From DAOPYU01 sp942493245 (GTDB taxonomy: Bacteria > Sumerlaeota > Sumerlaeia > UBA8349): 64,000 bases of DNA. The notes under the pieces were generated by a model. The model saw only the letters and a program-made list of their open reading frames with translations, did no database searches and was not told where the DNA came from. Position numbers and translations under genes: made by a program. Where the stretch lies: positions 4,836,001 to 4,900,000 of the forward strand of contig OW818685.1 of NCBI GenBank assembly GCA_942493245.1, read 5' to 3'. Below, in pieces: positions 35,387 through 45,073 of this stretch; within the stretch, counting starts at the first letter, position 1; every line of letters begins with the position of its first letter.

Positions 35387-35670
35387 CGCCGTTGAACGCC
35401 ATCGTCCGGTTTTTCTTTCAGGCGGGCGGGACGCCCGCCCTCCCAGAAAGCCCATTTTCAGAGGGAGAAAGCGGTTCCGGGAACGCGATCTCCTGATTGG
35501 CGTAGTCAGAAAACCTCACCCCAAAGGAGAGCCGAGTCAAAACCGTTTTTGCCCATTTCGCAGTTCACAGGCTCTCAACTCTTGTGAAAAAAAGGGACAC
35601 CTGCCCAGGGGCGACGCCGCACTTGCCCCAGGCGGGTGTCAATCCGGGCCGTTGGCGCTCAACCGCGATT
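35387..35670. repeat. R2 core and degraded REP remnants
   Basis: 35388-35458 repeats the R2 core; 35605-35665 contains a decayed REP (GGGGCGACGCCGCACTTGCC and following) and GCCGTTGGCGCTCAACCGCG in inverted orientation. The whole of 34805-35768 is gene-free. Confidence 0.6.
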
Positions 35671-35768
35671 CTCTCAAACCTTGAAGACCGCTGTTTTCGT
35701 GCCCCTTCGGCTATTTCGGGGTCCAAGTTGAAGTTTCTTCGGTTTCCCGTTCCGAACGCCCCTTCGTG

Positions 35769-36587
<819 letters not shown>

Positions 36588-36634
36588 TCTGAACGATTCT
36601 CCTCGGGTTTGTGGGGCTAAACAGGCCGAACGGG

Positions 36635-38041
36635 TCACAGGCCGTTTTCGAGCATGCCGTACTTCAGCATTTTGTTGTGCAGGCTTTTGCGGTTGATGCC
36701 CAGCATGTCGGCGGCCTCCTGGCGTCCGTGGGCCTTGCGCAGCGCCTCACGGATCAAGGCCCGTTCGGTTTCCTCGATGGCGCGCTCGACCTGATCGGGC
36801 ATCGGGATCGAGAGGTCTAGATCCTGACGCTGAGCAAAGGGACTGACCGCCTCGCGGGACGCGCGGCCCGTCATGTGCGGGGGCAGGTCGCCCGGTTGAA
36901 TCTGTGTGCCGGTGGCCATGATGAGCGAGCGCTGGATGACATTCTCGAGTTCGCGGATGTTGCCGGGCCACGAGTAATCGAGGAAGATGTCCATGACGTC
37001 CTTCGAGAGGCCGCAGGTGGACTTGCCTAGGCGCTGGTTGTACATCTCGATGAAATAGTCCACCAGGAGGGGAATGTCGGTGAGGCGGTGCTTGAGCGGC
37101 GGCAGTTCGAGGGCGACGACATTGATGCGGTAGTAGAGATCCTCGCGGAAGCGGCGGGCGGCCACCTCCTCGGCCAGGTTGCGGTTGGTCGCCGTGACCA
37201 GGCGCACGTTGACCTGGATGGCGGCCTTGGCGCCGAGGCGCTGGATTTCGCTCTCCTGCACGGCGCGCAAAATCTTGGCCTGAAGCCCCAGGGGCATCTC
37301 GCCGATCTCGTCGAGGAAAAGCGTGCCACCGTCGGCCAGTTCGAACTTGCCCAGGCGGACCGCGTCCGCGCCGGTGAAGGCGCCGCGCTCGTGGCCGAAC
37401 AGTTCGCTCTCGAGCAGGTTTTCCGGGATCGCGGCGCAGTTGATCTTGATGAGCGGGCCGTTCTTGCGCGGACCGCGCGAGTGGATCGCCTTGACCACCA
37501 TCTCCTTTCCCGTGCCGCTCTCCCCCATGATGAGCACGGGCACGTCGTTGTCAATCACGCGCTCCATCATGTTGAATACGTCGCGCATGGCGTCGCTCTG
37601 GCCGATGATCTCGCGAAAATCCACCCGGCTCGACACCTGCAATTTCAGGTCCTGGATCTGGTTCTGGAGCGTTTTCTTTTCGAGCGCGCGTTGGATCGTG
37701 ATGCGCAGCTCTTCCATGTCGAACGGCTTGGTGAAGTAATCGTACGCGCCCAACTGGAGGGCTTCGCGCGCCTTTTCGGAAGAGCCGTAGGCGGTCACCA
37801 CCAGCGAAATCAGGTTCGGATCCAGGCTCGGAATCTGCCGCAGGATTTCGAACCCGTTGACCTGCGGCATGTTGACGTCCAGGATCGCCAGGTCGTACCG
37901 CTCGTGCTTCAGGCGGATGAGCGCTTCGGCGCCGTTGCAGGCTTCCGTCACCCGATACCCCTGCGACGTCAGGATCTCGCGCAGCACAAAGCGGATCCCC
38001 TCCTCGTCGTCGGCGATGAGAATGTGAAACGGTTCGGTCAT
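36635..38041 (-). CDS. Sigma-54-dependent response regulator (NtrC family)
   Basis: 468 residues. Receiver with D55 (LAILDVNMP), AAA+ domain with Walker A GESGTGKE, the sigma-54 contact loop GAFTGA, Walker B GGTLFLDEIGEMP and the R-finger region FREDLYYRINVV, and a C-terminal Fis-type helix-turn-helix (ALRKAHGRQEAADMLGINRKSLHNKM). It opens sigma-54 promoters when phosphorylated. No cognate kinase gene is adjacent; the two hybrid kinases in the window are 12 kb away. Target genes are unknown. Confidence 0.95.
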   Translation of the reverse strand: MTEPFHILIADDEEGIRFVLREILTSQGYRVTEACNGAEALIRLKHERYDLAILDVNMPQVNGFEILRQIPSLDPNLISLVVTAYGSSEKAREALQLGAYDYFTKPFDMEELRITIQRALEKKTLQNQIQDLKLQVSSRVDFREIIGQSDAMRDVFNMMERVIDNDVPVLIMGESGTGKEMVVKAIHSRGPRKNGPLIKINCAAIPENLLESELFGHERGAFTGADAVRLGKFELADGGTLFLDEIGEMPLGLQAKILRAVQESEIQRLGAKAAIQVNVRLVTATNRNLAEEVAARRFREDLYYRINVVALELPPLKHRLTDIPLLVDYFIEMYNQRLGKSTCGLSKDVMDIFLDYSWPGNIRELENVIQRSLIMATGTQIQPGDLPPHMTGRASREAVSPFAQRQDLDLSIPMPDQVERAIEETERALIREALRKAHGRQEAADMLGINRKSLHNKMLKYGMLENGL

Positions 38042-38212
38042 CTCGGTCTGACACCCTCCGGTTCAATTGCATGAATTGCCCCGCCCATTCCTTTCCGGAA
38101 CGGCGCTCCTATTGTGCCCGAAACGGCCCGGCGATGCAATCCGACAATGCATCGGTCAATGCGTTGGTCAATGTTGGGGAGGGGGGCATGGAGAAATGGG
38201 GAATTGGTAATG

Positions 38213-38230
38213 GATAATTGACAATTGACA
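38213..38230 (+). repeat. Heptamer tandem repeat
   Basis: AATTGAC occurs twice in tandem (38216-38229) within an AT-rich run GGATAATTGACAATTGACAA; short direct repeats of GTCAATG type lie just upstream (38150-38175). Confidence 0.6.
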
Positions 38231-38309
38231 ATGAACCGCCCGGCTCGCGCCGTCTTCGGGTGTTTTGTGGTTTACATCACCCGTCTTTGGGGGTTCGGAG
38301 ACCCAACCG

Positions 38310-38870
38310 TCAGGAGTTCGGAACGATTTCCACCCGCACGCGCTGGCGGCCCCAGTCGTTGCACGCGCCGTGCGAGGGCATGAGCAGGTCGAGCCGGTTC
38401 GGCCCCTTGATGGCGCTGCCCCGGTCCTGCACCACCCCCCAGCCGTACCCCGGCACGTAAATCTCGGTGCCGAACGGGTAGTAGGCGGTGTCGGCGGCGA
38501 TCGTGCCGTCCTGCGGCAGAAAGAGCCACGGAAAAAAGACCAGGCGCACGGGAATCATCCACGGCTTGACGATGCTGTCGGTCGAGAAGAAACCGGGGTG
38601 ATAGACCTGAAAGTCCTCACCGCTGGCCGTATCGGCTGTCACGGGTTGCCCCTGCAGGGTGTACTTGTTCCAGAAGTCCGGGAACCCGCGCTCGAACCCG
38701 TTGCACTCCCCACAGGGACAGTAAGCCGTGACCTCCATGTCGCGATAAATCGGCGCGGAGGCGCAGGAGGAGAGGAACCACGCCAGAAGCGGGAGGAGGA
38801 GAAACAAGCGGACCGTGGACGAAAGACGTTCCCGCCGAAGTGAGAGGGAAGAGGGTTTGAGGTTCCACAT
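38310..38870 (-). CDS. 3D-domain lipoprotein
   Basis: 186 residues. Lipoprotein signal with lipobox LSSC (C36). The mature part has VTAYCPCGECNGF, then IAADTAYYPFGTEIYVPG and QDRGSAIKGPNRLDLLMP, the double-psi beta-barrel '3D' fold with its three conserved aspartates, as in MltA and related cell-wall proteins. The CPCGEC segment is common in this family, where the cysteines may bind metal or form a disulfide. It probably acts on peptidoglycan in the periplasm, or only binds it (inference). It is downstream of the regulatory-like repeat protein gene, separated by a hairpin. Confidence 0.82.
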   Translation of the reverse strand: MWNLKPSSLSLRRERLSSTVRLFLLLPLLAWFLSSCASAPIYRDMEVTAYCPCGECNGFERGFPDFWNKYTLQGQPVTADTASGEDFQVYHPGFFSTDSIVKPWMIPVRLVFFPWLFLPQDGTIAADTAYYPFGTEIYVPGYGWGVVQDRGSAIKGPNRLDLLMPSHGACNDWGRQRVRVEIVPNS

Positions 38871-38892
38871 GGAGGTTTTACCGGTCCTTTCT

Positions 38893-38922
38893 GTTTGATC
38901 TCTTTCTCTGATGAGATCAAAC
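38893..38922. terminator. Hairpin between the repeat-protein and 3D-lipoprotein genes
   Basis: A 10-bp perfect stem (GTTTGATCTC 38893-38902 with 38913-38922), 10-base loop; no T-run on the minus strand. Confidence 0.35.
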
Positions 38923-38928
38923 GATCAC

Positions 38929-41883
38929 TTACGGAAGGTCAAAATCCACCTTCAGAGTCTGGCCGTCGGTCAGGGTCACCATCTGCCTTTTCTCGCTGAC
39001 CGGGTCCTCGTTCCCTCGTTTAAGACAGCGGGCAACCAGGGTGTAGGTTCCGGGCGAGAGGTATCGGACCTCATACCGGTCCCCCTGCTGCAGATTCCCT
39101 ACTGTAGCGCGAGTTTTCAGTCGATACTCGGGATTTTTCCAATTGCCTTCCGGGAAGGAACCTTCCACAATATCAAGCGACCAGAAGAGTTCCCGATCGG
39201 ACGCATGGAAAACGCCCTGGATCGAAGCGGTTCCCTGGAAGTCGAAATCCTGGCGGGTTTCTTTCCCCGGTTCAACCTGAACTTCCGCACATTGTCGAAT
39301 ACTAACCCCTGTCCCCATCTTGTAACCATAGTTGTAACGCAGTGAGGCATCGACCCTGTAAGTGCCCGTGTTGATTCCTTCCGATTGATACTCTCCCTGG
39401 GGATTGATTTCGAACAGGGGAGACTCTTCCTTAATCTGGCCGTTTCTGTACGCATGTATCTCCACGTAGGATTTTGGGTCTTTCAACACTTCACCATTCA
39501 CGGTCACGCGTCCGGCGAGAGAACCTTTCCGTCCCAGAAGGAATGTGTGTTCGGTCGTTTTACCGGATACAATTTCGACCTCTTCTTTTGCATCCGAATG
39601 GGTGGATTCCTTAGCGTTTGAGTTCGGAGGCCCCATTTTTTCGACCACTTCAACCGTGAGGCGTCCCGCGGAAATTCCGGTCAGACAGAATGTCCCCGTT
39701 GTGTCTTTGTCCATCTGGACTTTTTCTTCAAAGGGCTGGCCCTTTTTTTCTCCGTCCGCATGGGTGATCTTGACTTCAAACTTTTTGATGGGTTCTTTCG
39801 TTTCGGCATCCAGAACCCGTCCCAAAAGTTTCCCCCCCTCCCCGAGTTTGAAAGTCTGTTCGGTCGTCTGACCGCTGGACACCTGGACCTCGGTCTGCAC
39901 GGTTTGATAACCAGACGCCAGCAGCGCCAAGGTGACTTTTCCGGGGGACACATTCGTGACGGTAAAATCGCCATCCGGGAGATTCGCGTCGCTGCGGGAA
40001 CGGACAGAGTTGGGTGTATCGCGGTACTCGTCTGCCTCTCTGGTATGCGGAGATCCTTTCTGTGGATTCGGTTCTTCAGGCGATTCCACCTGAAGCACCC
40101 GGACCGCGAGCGATTTAACCGGTTCCCCCGTCCAGGCATCCACCACGTGGCCGGTGATTCCCCCCAAATCCGCCCTGGATTCCACAACGACCGTCACGTC
40201 CTGGAGTGCCTCCCCCTCTCGGACAGTCACTTCCCCATTTCTGGACTTTATGGTCATCTGCTCCTTGGTGTTCTCATTTAAACGGTTAGTTGAGATCGAA
40301 AATCGGTAGGCGCCGTCGGGAACATTCTCAAACTTGAAACAGGATCCCTTCCCCAGGGGAACTCCCCTTGGAAGTGGGAATGGTTGCGGTTCAGGATTTA
40401 AGGGATTCTTATTGAATTCTTGAATCACCTTATCGGATTTTAAATAAATATAGGTCGACGAAGTTTTTTCTTCTTCCGGGGAAAGGTAATTGTTCCCGCG
40501 AGGATCCACAACCCGTCCCGAAATGCTTGCCGCCGGAGGCAAAACAAAATCCACTCCGGTCATTAAATTTCCATGACCGACCGGAAGTTTTACTTCCGGG
40601 TAACGGATCTGCCGTCCCTGGAGAGTATCGGCGGTCTGCTTCTTTAAAGACTCTTGTTCATATTCAAGGGCCACTTGCATCAGTTGATGCGAGAAAAGTG
40701 GGAGGGCCGTTTCACCCGTGCAATAACCGCTCGCTTTACACAACACTCGGAATTCCCAAGGATAGGCTCCCTTTCCTAAATAGTAAACCGCATCCTCAAA
40801 GTTCAGGGAAACCGGAAGATTCGTCACTCGGTATTCACCCTGTTCGTTCGATGGCGCTTTGGCGACTTCATATCTTTGCCGTCCCCCTCCTTGCCTGCTA
40901 AAATTCGGGAGAGTCCGGTTGGATTTCTGTACCACAATCTCAGCGCCAGAAATCGGACGTCCCGAGGCGTCGGTCACCCGCCCTTCGATGGAAAGTCCAT
41001 CCAACCGGAAAAAAAGCAGGAGATCCTCCCGGGCCGGTTGTTCGATGAGGTTGACCGAACTGAATCGGCTGGGATCGCGTTCCTGCACAAAAGCAGCCCC
41101 TTCCGGCGTCTCGGCCCAAACATTGTAGATACCCGGTCGTACTTTCTCGAACTGGAAACGCCCCGCCGGGTCAGTCACGGTTTTGGTCCGTTTCACCTGA
41201 GCATCGTCCAGTTTCCCCACAATAACTTTTACCCCGGCGAGGGCGGTGTCTTCGACCCGCTCATAATCTTTCGGCTCCGTGGCGGTGGTGAGAGAGTCCG
41301 GAACATGCCAGGAGACCTTTCTTCCCACCACCGTCCCCGCAATCACCCCCGGTTGTCCCTGCGACAATTTCAGATTCACGCCGATTCGCTGCTCTCCCGG
41401 TTTCAGAGAAAAACAGACCCCATCAAGTACGTCGTTGTAATACTCCTCGGTGGGGCCTTCTATATGATAGAGATTCAATTCCATGCCCGATGGGAGTCCC
41501 GTCAGGGTGTAACTCCCCTTTTCATCCGTCACAACCAGGGGACTCGCGATTTTCTCCCCATATCTTCGAGCCTGAAGCACCGCCCCCGCAACCGGAGGCT
41601 GGGTGGACTTGAGACGGACCGCCCCCGCGACGGGGGGCTGGGTGGACTTGAGGCGGACTGTCCCCGAAACGGAACCGGACGCTTTGTCCTGTTTTCCGGA
41701 AGTATCCGGAGACGGCGGCTGGGTGGGGGATGACTCGGGTCCGCGCTCCGGTTCTTTTGCTTTTTCTTTCGAGACTGGGAAACGCCCCGATGGGGACGTT
41801 GAGCGAGTTCCCGCCTGATAAACCCAGAACCCCAGAATCAGAAGTATCGCGATTCCAGAGAAAAACCACCTGCCTTTTCGCAT
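38929..41883 (-). CDS. Large anchored protein with carboxypeptidase-regulatory-like (Cna-B-type) domains
   Basis: 984 residues from the ATG at 41883 (GAGGAG upstream). One N-terminal membrane helix (about 6-25) is followed by a Pro/Ser/Lys-rich linker that includes a tandem copy of RLKSTQPPVAGAV, and then about eight beta-sandwich modules. These carry the carboxypeptidase-D regulatory pattern (SGRVVDPRGN, GRVTDASGRPISGAEI, GRVLDAETKEPIKKFEVKI, YRVTNLPV, FCLTGISAGRLTVEV, PGTYTLVARC). Such repeats occur in surface or periplasmic proteins of many phyla, often as stalks. There is no catalytic domain. Codon use is AT-richer than in the neighbours, perhaps a sign of transfer. Role unknown. Confidence 0.8.
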   Translation of the reverse strand: MRKGRWFFSGIAILLILGFWVYQAGTRSTSPSGRFPVSKEKAKEPERGPESSPTQPPSPDTSGKQDKASGSVSGTVRLKSTQPPVAGAVRLKSTQPPVAGAVLQARRYGEKIASPLVVTDEKGSYTLTGLPSGMELNLYHIEGPTEEYYNDVLDGVCFSLKPGEQRIGVNLKLSQGQPGVIAGTVVGRKVSWHVPDSLTTATEPKDYERVEDTALAGVKVIVGKLDDAQVKRTKTVTDPAGRFQFEKVRPGIYNVWAETPEGAAFVQERDPSRFSSVNLIEQPAREDLLLFFRLDGLSIEGRVTDASGRPISGAEIVVQKSNRTLPNFSRQGGGRQRYEVAKAPSNEQGEYRVTNLPVSLNFEDAVYYLGKGAYPWEFRVLCKASGYCTGETALPLFSHQLMQVALEYEQESLKKQTADTLQGRQIRYPEVKLPVGHGNLMTGVDFVLPPAASISGRVVDPRGNNYLSPEEEKTSSTYIYLKSDKVIQEFNKNPLNPEPQPFPLPRGVPLGKGSCFKFENVPDGAYRFSISTNRLNENTKEQMTIKSRNGEVTVREGEALQDVTVVVESRADLGGITGHVVDAWTGEPVKSLAVRVLQVESPEEPNPQKGSPHTREADEYRDTPNSVRSRSDANLPDGDFTVTNVSPGKVTLALLASGYQTVQTEVQVSSGQTTEQTFKLGEGGKLLGRVLDAETKEPIKKFEVKITHADGEKKGQPFEEKVQMDKDTTGTFCLTGISAGRLTVEVVEKMGPPNSNAKESTHSDAKEEVEIVSGKTTEHTFLLGRKGSLAGRVTVNGEVLKDPKSYVEIHAYRNGQIKEESPLFEINPQGEYQSEGINTGTYRVDASLRYNYGYKMGTGVSIRQCAEVQVEPGKETRQDFDFQGTASIQGVFHASDRELFWSLDIVEGSFPEGNWKNPEYRLKTRATVGNLQQGDRYEVRYLSPGTYTLVARCLKRGNEDPVSEKRQMVTLTDGQTLKVDFDLP

Positions 41884-41909
41884 ACCGACTCCTCTGACGA
41901 GTTCAGTAA

Positions 41910-41941
41910 AAGGGGGACAGACAAACTGATCTGTCCCCCTT
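41910..41941 (-). terminator. Terminator of the GH95 gene
   Basis: Minus strand stem AAGGGGGACAGA (41941-41930 region) paired with 41921-41910, eight-base loop, then TTTTACTG. It sits just before the ATG of the next gene (41883), so that gene needs its own promoter or read-through. Confidence 0.7.
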
Positions 41942-41957
41942 CCCGAACAAAAACCTA

Positions 41958-44648
41958 TCAAAAAGTAACCGGAGTGTCCACTCCTGACTTCAGTTCAACA
42001 GTCCTGGTTTGTTCCCCATATCGCACGGAGAACTTCCCATCCTTCTCGGCGCGGAGGGTGGCTTGTTTGAGTTTTCCGTTCTCCCATGCGAGGTCCACCT
42101 CGACGGCGCCACGGGCGCGGAGGCCTTTGATGGAACCGTTGGGCCAAGCCTTGGGGAGGGCGGGCAGGAGGTCTATCTCGCCGGCGTGGGATTGCAGCAA
42201 CATCTCGCAGATGCCCGCCGTGATGCCGTAGTTGCCGTCCATTTGGACGGGCGGGTGGACGCCGAGGAGGCTCGGGAGGGTGTTGTAGGCCAGGAGGTTG
42301 CGCAGCATGCTGTGGGCGCGGTCGCCCTCGTTCAGGCGCGCCCACAGGGCGCAACGCCACGCCCAGGCCCACTCGCGGCGGCTGTCGCCCGACGTGCCAC
42401 GCGCTTCGAGCGATGTGGCGGCGGCTTTGGCCCACTCGGGCGTTTTCGCGGCGCTGATCTGACGCCCCGGATAGACCGCGAAGAGCTGCGAGGTGTGGCG
42501 GTGCTGGTCCTTCGGGTCGTCGCGGTCGGCGATCCACTCCTGCAACTGTCCCCATTTCCCGATTTTCGGTCCCACCAGTTTGTCGCGCTTGGCCGCGATC
42601 GCCTGACGGTAGTCGGCGTCCACCCCGAGCGCCTCGGCGGCCTCAATGTAGTTCGTGAAGAGATCCCACACGATCTGCTGGTCGTGGGCCACGCCGTCCT
42701 CGCGCGGGCCGTGCTCGGGCGACCAGCCGTTGGGCACCACGAGCGATCCGTCGGGCAGCGCCTTCAGATGGTCCTCCCAGTACTCGCACACCTCCTTGAG
42801 CATCGGGTAGGCGGTGGTGCGCAGGTACTCCTTGTCGCCGGTGAAAGCGTAGTGCTCAAAGAAGTGCTGGGCGTACCAGGCGCTCGACGGGATGTTCCAC
42901 TCCCAGCCCAGGCCGCCGAAGATGTTGTGGGACGTGCGAGCGGTCCAGCCGCGCGTTTTCTCGCCAAAGGCCGCGCGCGTGGCCTGACGCATCGGCTCGC
43001 GCATGGCCATGAGGAGATCGAAGAGCGGCAGGTGGCATTCGCTGAGGTTGGCGGTTTCGGCGGGCCAGTAATTCATCTGGATGTTGATGTTGGTGTGGTA
43101 GTCGGAGCTCCACGCGGGCTTGTTGCTGTCGTTCCAGAGTCCCTGGAGGTTGGCGGGGAGTCCGGGGCGGCGCGAGGAGGCGATCAGCAGGTAGCGGCCG
43201 AACTGAAACAGCATCTGTTCGAGTTCCGGGTCGTCGGCGCTCCGATTCGCTTCGACGGCTGCGCCGTATGCCTTCAGTCGTTCGTCGGTGGGTTTGGCCA
43301 GGGTGTCTGGCGCGGTTTTGCCCCAGGTGGCCGTGACACGTCCGAACAGTTTTTGGTAGTCCGCAACGTGACGCGTCCGCAATTCGTCCCACGGCATCTT
43401 CGCGGCGGCGTCCACCTGTTGCCGAACGCGCGCGGCGGGGTTTTCCCCGCGCCAGTGTTTCTCGAAATCCATCGCGTAGTTCGTTCCGAGCGCGAGCAGG
43501 ATCACGACCTCGTCGCATTTTTCGAGGCGGAGGGTGTCCCCGTCGGGTTTGGACGCGCCCCCCTTGACGATCGCGCGCGCCCGGGCTTCGTACTCCAGGC
43601 CGTTGGGCAGTTTGCCCGCGAAGCCGAAGGTGTCCCCCTCGACGGCGGTCTTCTCGCCGTGGGCGCCCTGAAGGCGGAGGCGGCCCGACACCGCACCCGG
43701 ACGGTCGGCGCTCCAGTGCACAGCGATCACCTGGTCCGGATAACTTGCGAGAACGGTCCGCGTGTGGGTCACGCCGTCCTTCTTGAAGGTCACCTGAGCG
43801 ACCGCCTCGCCGAGCGCGAGCGAGCGCTTGTAGTTTTCCACCTGGAGTGGGGTTTTCGCCGCCGGGGACGGCTTCTTCTCCGTCTTTGACACCGGTACAT
43901 TCGGGAAGGTTATCTCGGCGATCTGAAAATGGGGCGCGCCGTGGTTGGCAAGGATCGTGAGGCGGTAGTAGCGGTACGCGGTCTTGTTCTCGAAGTTGAA
44001 CACCTTGACGCCCCCCCGCTTTTCGCAGGGCGGCTCGTTCTCGGGACGATCCAGAGCCGTCCAGGTTTCCCAATCGTTCGATCCGGCCAGTTCCCACGTC
44101 CTGGGATCGCGTTCCGGTAGATCCTTGCAGTAGGTGAACGCGTAGGAAGAGAGTGCGGTCGGCGTGCCCAGTTGCAGGAACCAGACCAGGGGTTTTCCCT
44201 CCGGTTCGAGGCACCACTTGGTGTCGGCGCGGCCATCTACGCTCTGGGCCACCCCTTCGTAATCAAAATAAGGCGCTTTCTGGCCGTTGGGGCAAAACAC
44301 CCGGGCTGCGTCCGCCGGCAGATCGGCCGGTTTGTCTTCGGATTTCGATTCGGTTCCGTCCAACTCGAGGAACAGATCGCCGAAGTTCTGGTAGGCGCCC
44401 ATCGTGTCGTAGTTGCCCGAGGGGTTTTCGTCGCCTGTCCAGAGGCTGTCCTCGTTGAACTGGATGCGTTCGCATTCGACGCCGCCAAACACCATGCAGC
44501 CGATGCGGCCGTTGCCCAGGGGCATGGCATTGTCCCACTTTTCGGCGGGTTGACTGTACCAGGCATTCTGGGTGTCCCCGGAAGCGAAGCCGGCGGGAGC
44601 CATCAGACAGAATAACAGGGAAGACACAAGGGCTATCCGGTGAAACAT
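41958..44648 (-). CDS. Glycoside hydrolase family 95 (alpha-L-fucosidase-like) with embedded F5/8-type C domain
   Basis: 896 residues, secreted (signal peptide about 1-24). The GH95 N-terminal domain starts AWYSQPAEKWDNAMPLGNGRIG, and the catalytic (alpha/alpha)6 barrel includes GLWNDSNKPAWSSDYHTNIN followed by IQMNYWPAETANLSECH, then TSHNIFGGLGWEWN. Between residues about 98 and 268 a foreign domain is inserted in the N-terminal domain. It has GVAQSVDGRADTKWCLE and RYYRLTILANHGAPHFQIAEI, the discoidin/F5-8-C (CBM32-like) pattern. GH95 enzymes remove terminal alpha-1,2-fucose or, in some members, alpha-L-galactose. The gene is followed by a terminator and preceded by repeats. Confidence 0.88.
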   Translation of the reverse strand: MFHRIALVSSLLFCLMAPAGFASGDTQNAWYSQPAEKWDNAMPLGNGRIGCMVFGGVECERIQFNEDSLWTGDENPSGNYDTMGAYQNFGDLFLELDGTESKSEDKPADLPADAARVFCPNGQKAPYFDYEGVAQSVDGRADTKWCLEPEGKPLVWFLQLGTPTALSSYAFTYCKDLPERDPRTWELAGSNDWETWTALDRPENEPPCEKRGGVKVFNFENKTAYRYYRLTILANHGAPHFQIAEITFPNVPVSKTEKKPSPAAKTPLQVENYKRSLALGEAVAQVTFKKDGVTHTRTVLASYPDQVIAVHWSADRPGAVSGRLRLQGAHGEKTAVEGDTFGFAGKLPNGLEYEARARAIVKGGASKPDGDTLRLEKCDEVVILLALGTNYAMDFEKHWRGENPAARVRQQVDAAAKMPWDELRTRHVADYQKLFGRVTATWGKTAPDTLAKPTDERLKAYGAAVEANRSADDPELEQMLFQFGRYLLIASSRRPGLPANLQGLWNDSNKPAWSSDYHTNINIQMNYWPAETANLSECHLPLFDLLMAMREPMRQATRAAFGEKTRGWTARTSHNIFGGLGWEWNIPSSAWYAQHFFEHYAFTGDKEYLRTTAYPMLKEVCEYWEDHLKALPDGSLVVPNGWSPEHGPREDGVAHDQQIVWDLFTNYIEAAEALGVDADYRQAIAAKRDKLVGPKIGKWGQLQEWIADRDDPKDQHRHTSQLFAVYPGRQISAAKTPEWAKAAATSLEARGTSGDSRREWAWAWRCALWARLNEGDRAHSMLRNLLAYNTLPSLLGVHPPVQMDGNYGITAGICEMLLQSHAGEIDLLPALPKAWPNGSIKGLRARGAVEVDLAWENGKLKQATLRAEKDGKFSVRYGEQTRTVELKSGVDTPVTF

Positions 44649-44670
44649 GATCGAGTCCTTTCCGTTCTAA

Positions 44671-44950
44671 CGGTTCTTTGCGCCTTGGCGTTTTTGCGCG
44701 ATCTATCGCGTTTCCTTTTGGGTCCTGGGCGCGCTTGTCATGCGTCCAGAATCGCGAACCCGCCCCCGGTTGTCAAGAGACGTCGCTTGCTTTGTACGAC
44801 GATATTCCCGAATACGGTTCTTTGCGTCTTCGCGGCTTTGCGCGATTCTTGTCTTCAGACGGTTTCTCGTTCGGCTGCGGTCAGGCAGTCATTCAGCCGT
44901 CTGGAAAACGAAACGGGATCACGCAAAGGCGCGGAGCCGCAAAGAACCGC
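44671..44950. repeat. Three copies of a CGGTTCTTTGCG-type repeat
   Basis: Copies at 44671-44703 and 44815-44846 (plus) and 44921-44950 (minus) share CGGTTCTTTGCG(C/T)CTT, then GCG, then TTTGCG. The stretch 44649-45073 contains nothing else but the terminator. Confidence 0.6.
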
Positions 44951-44976
44951 TTCGTTGAACCGCGAAAAGCGCGAAC

Positions 44977-45031
44977 AAAAGAAGAACGCGGGGACAGGCG
45001 TTGTCTTTGCCTGCCCCCGCGTTCTTCTTTT
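44977..45031 (-). terminator. Terminator of the GH51 gene
   Basis: A 23-bp stem with one mismatch (44977-44999 with 45009-45031), nine-base loop. The minus-strand 3' arm ends in TTCTTCTTTTG, giving a U-rich tail. Confidence 0.7.
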
Positions 45032-45073
45032 GTGTTGAAGATCTGTTCCCGTTTGAGGGACTCTCTTCGGGAC

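Noticed and set aside
35094..35395. Small frames encoding peptides such as SRIWVPAFAGMTK
   Set aside because: The same peptide appears at 15676-16191; it is the translation of the R1 MITE core, a well-known spurious product, not a gene.
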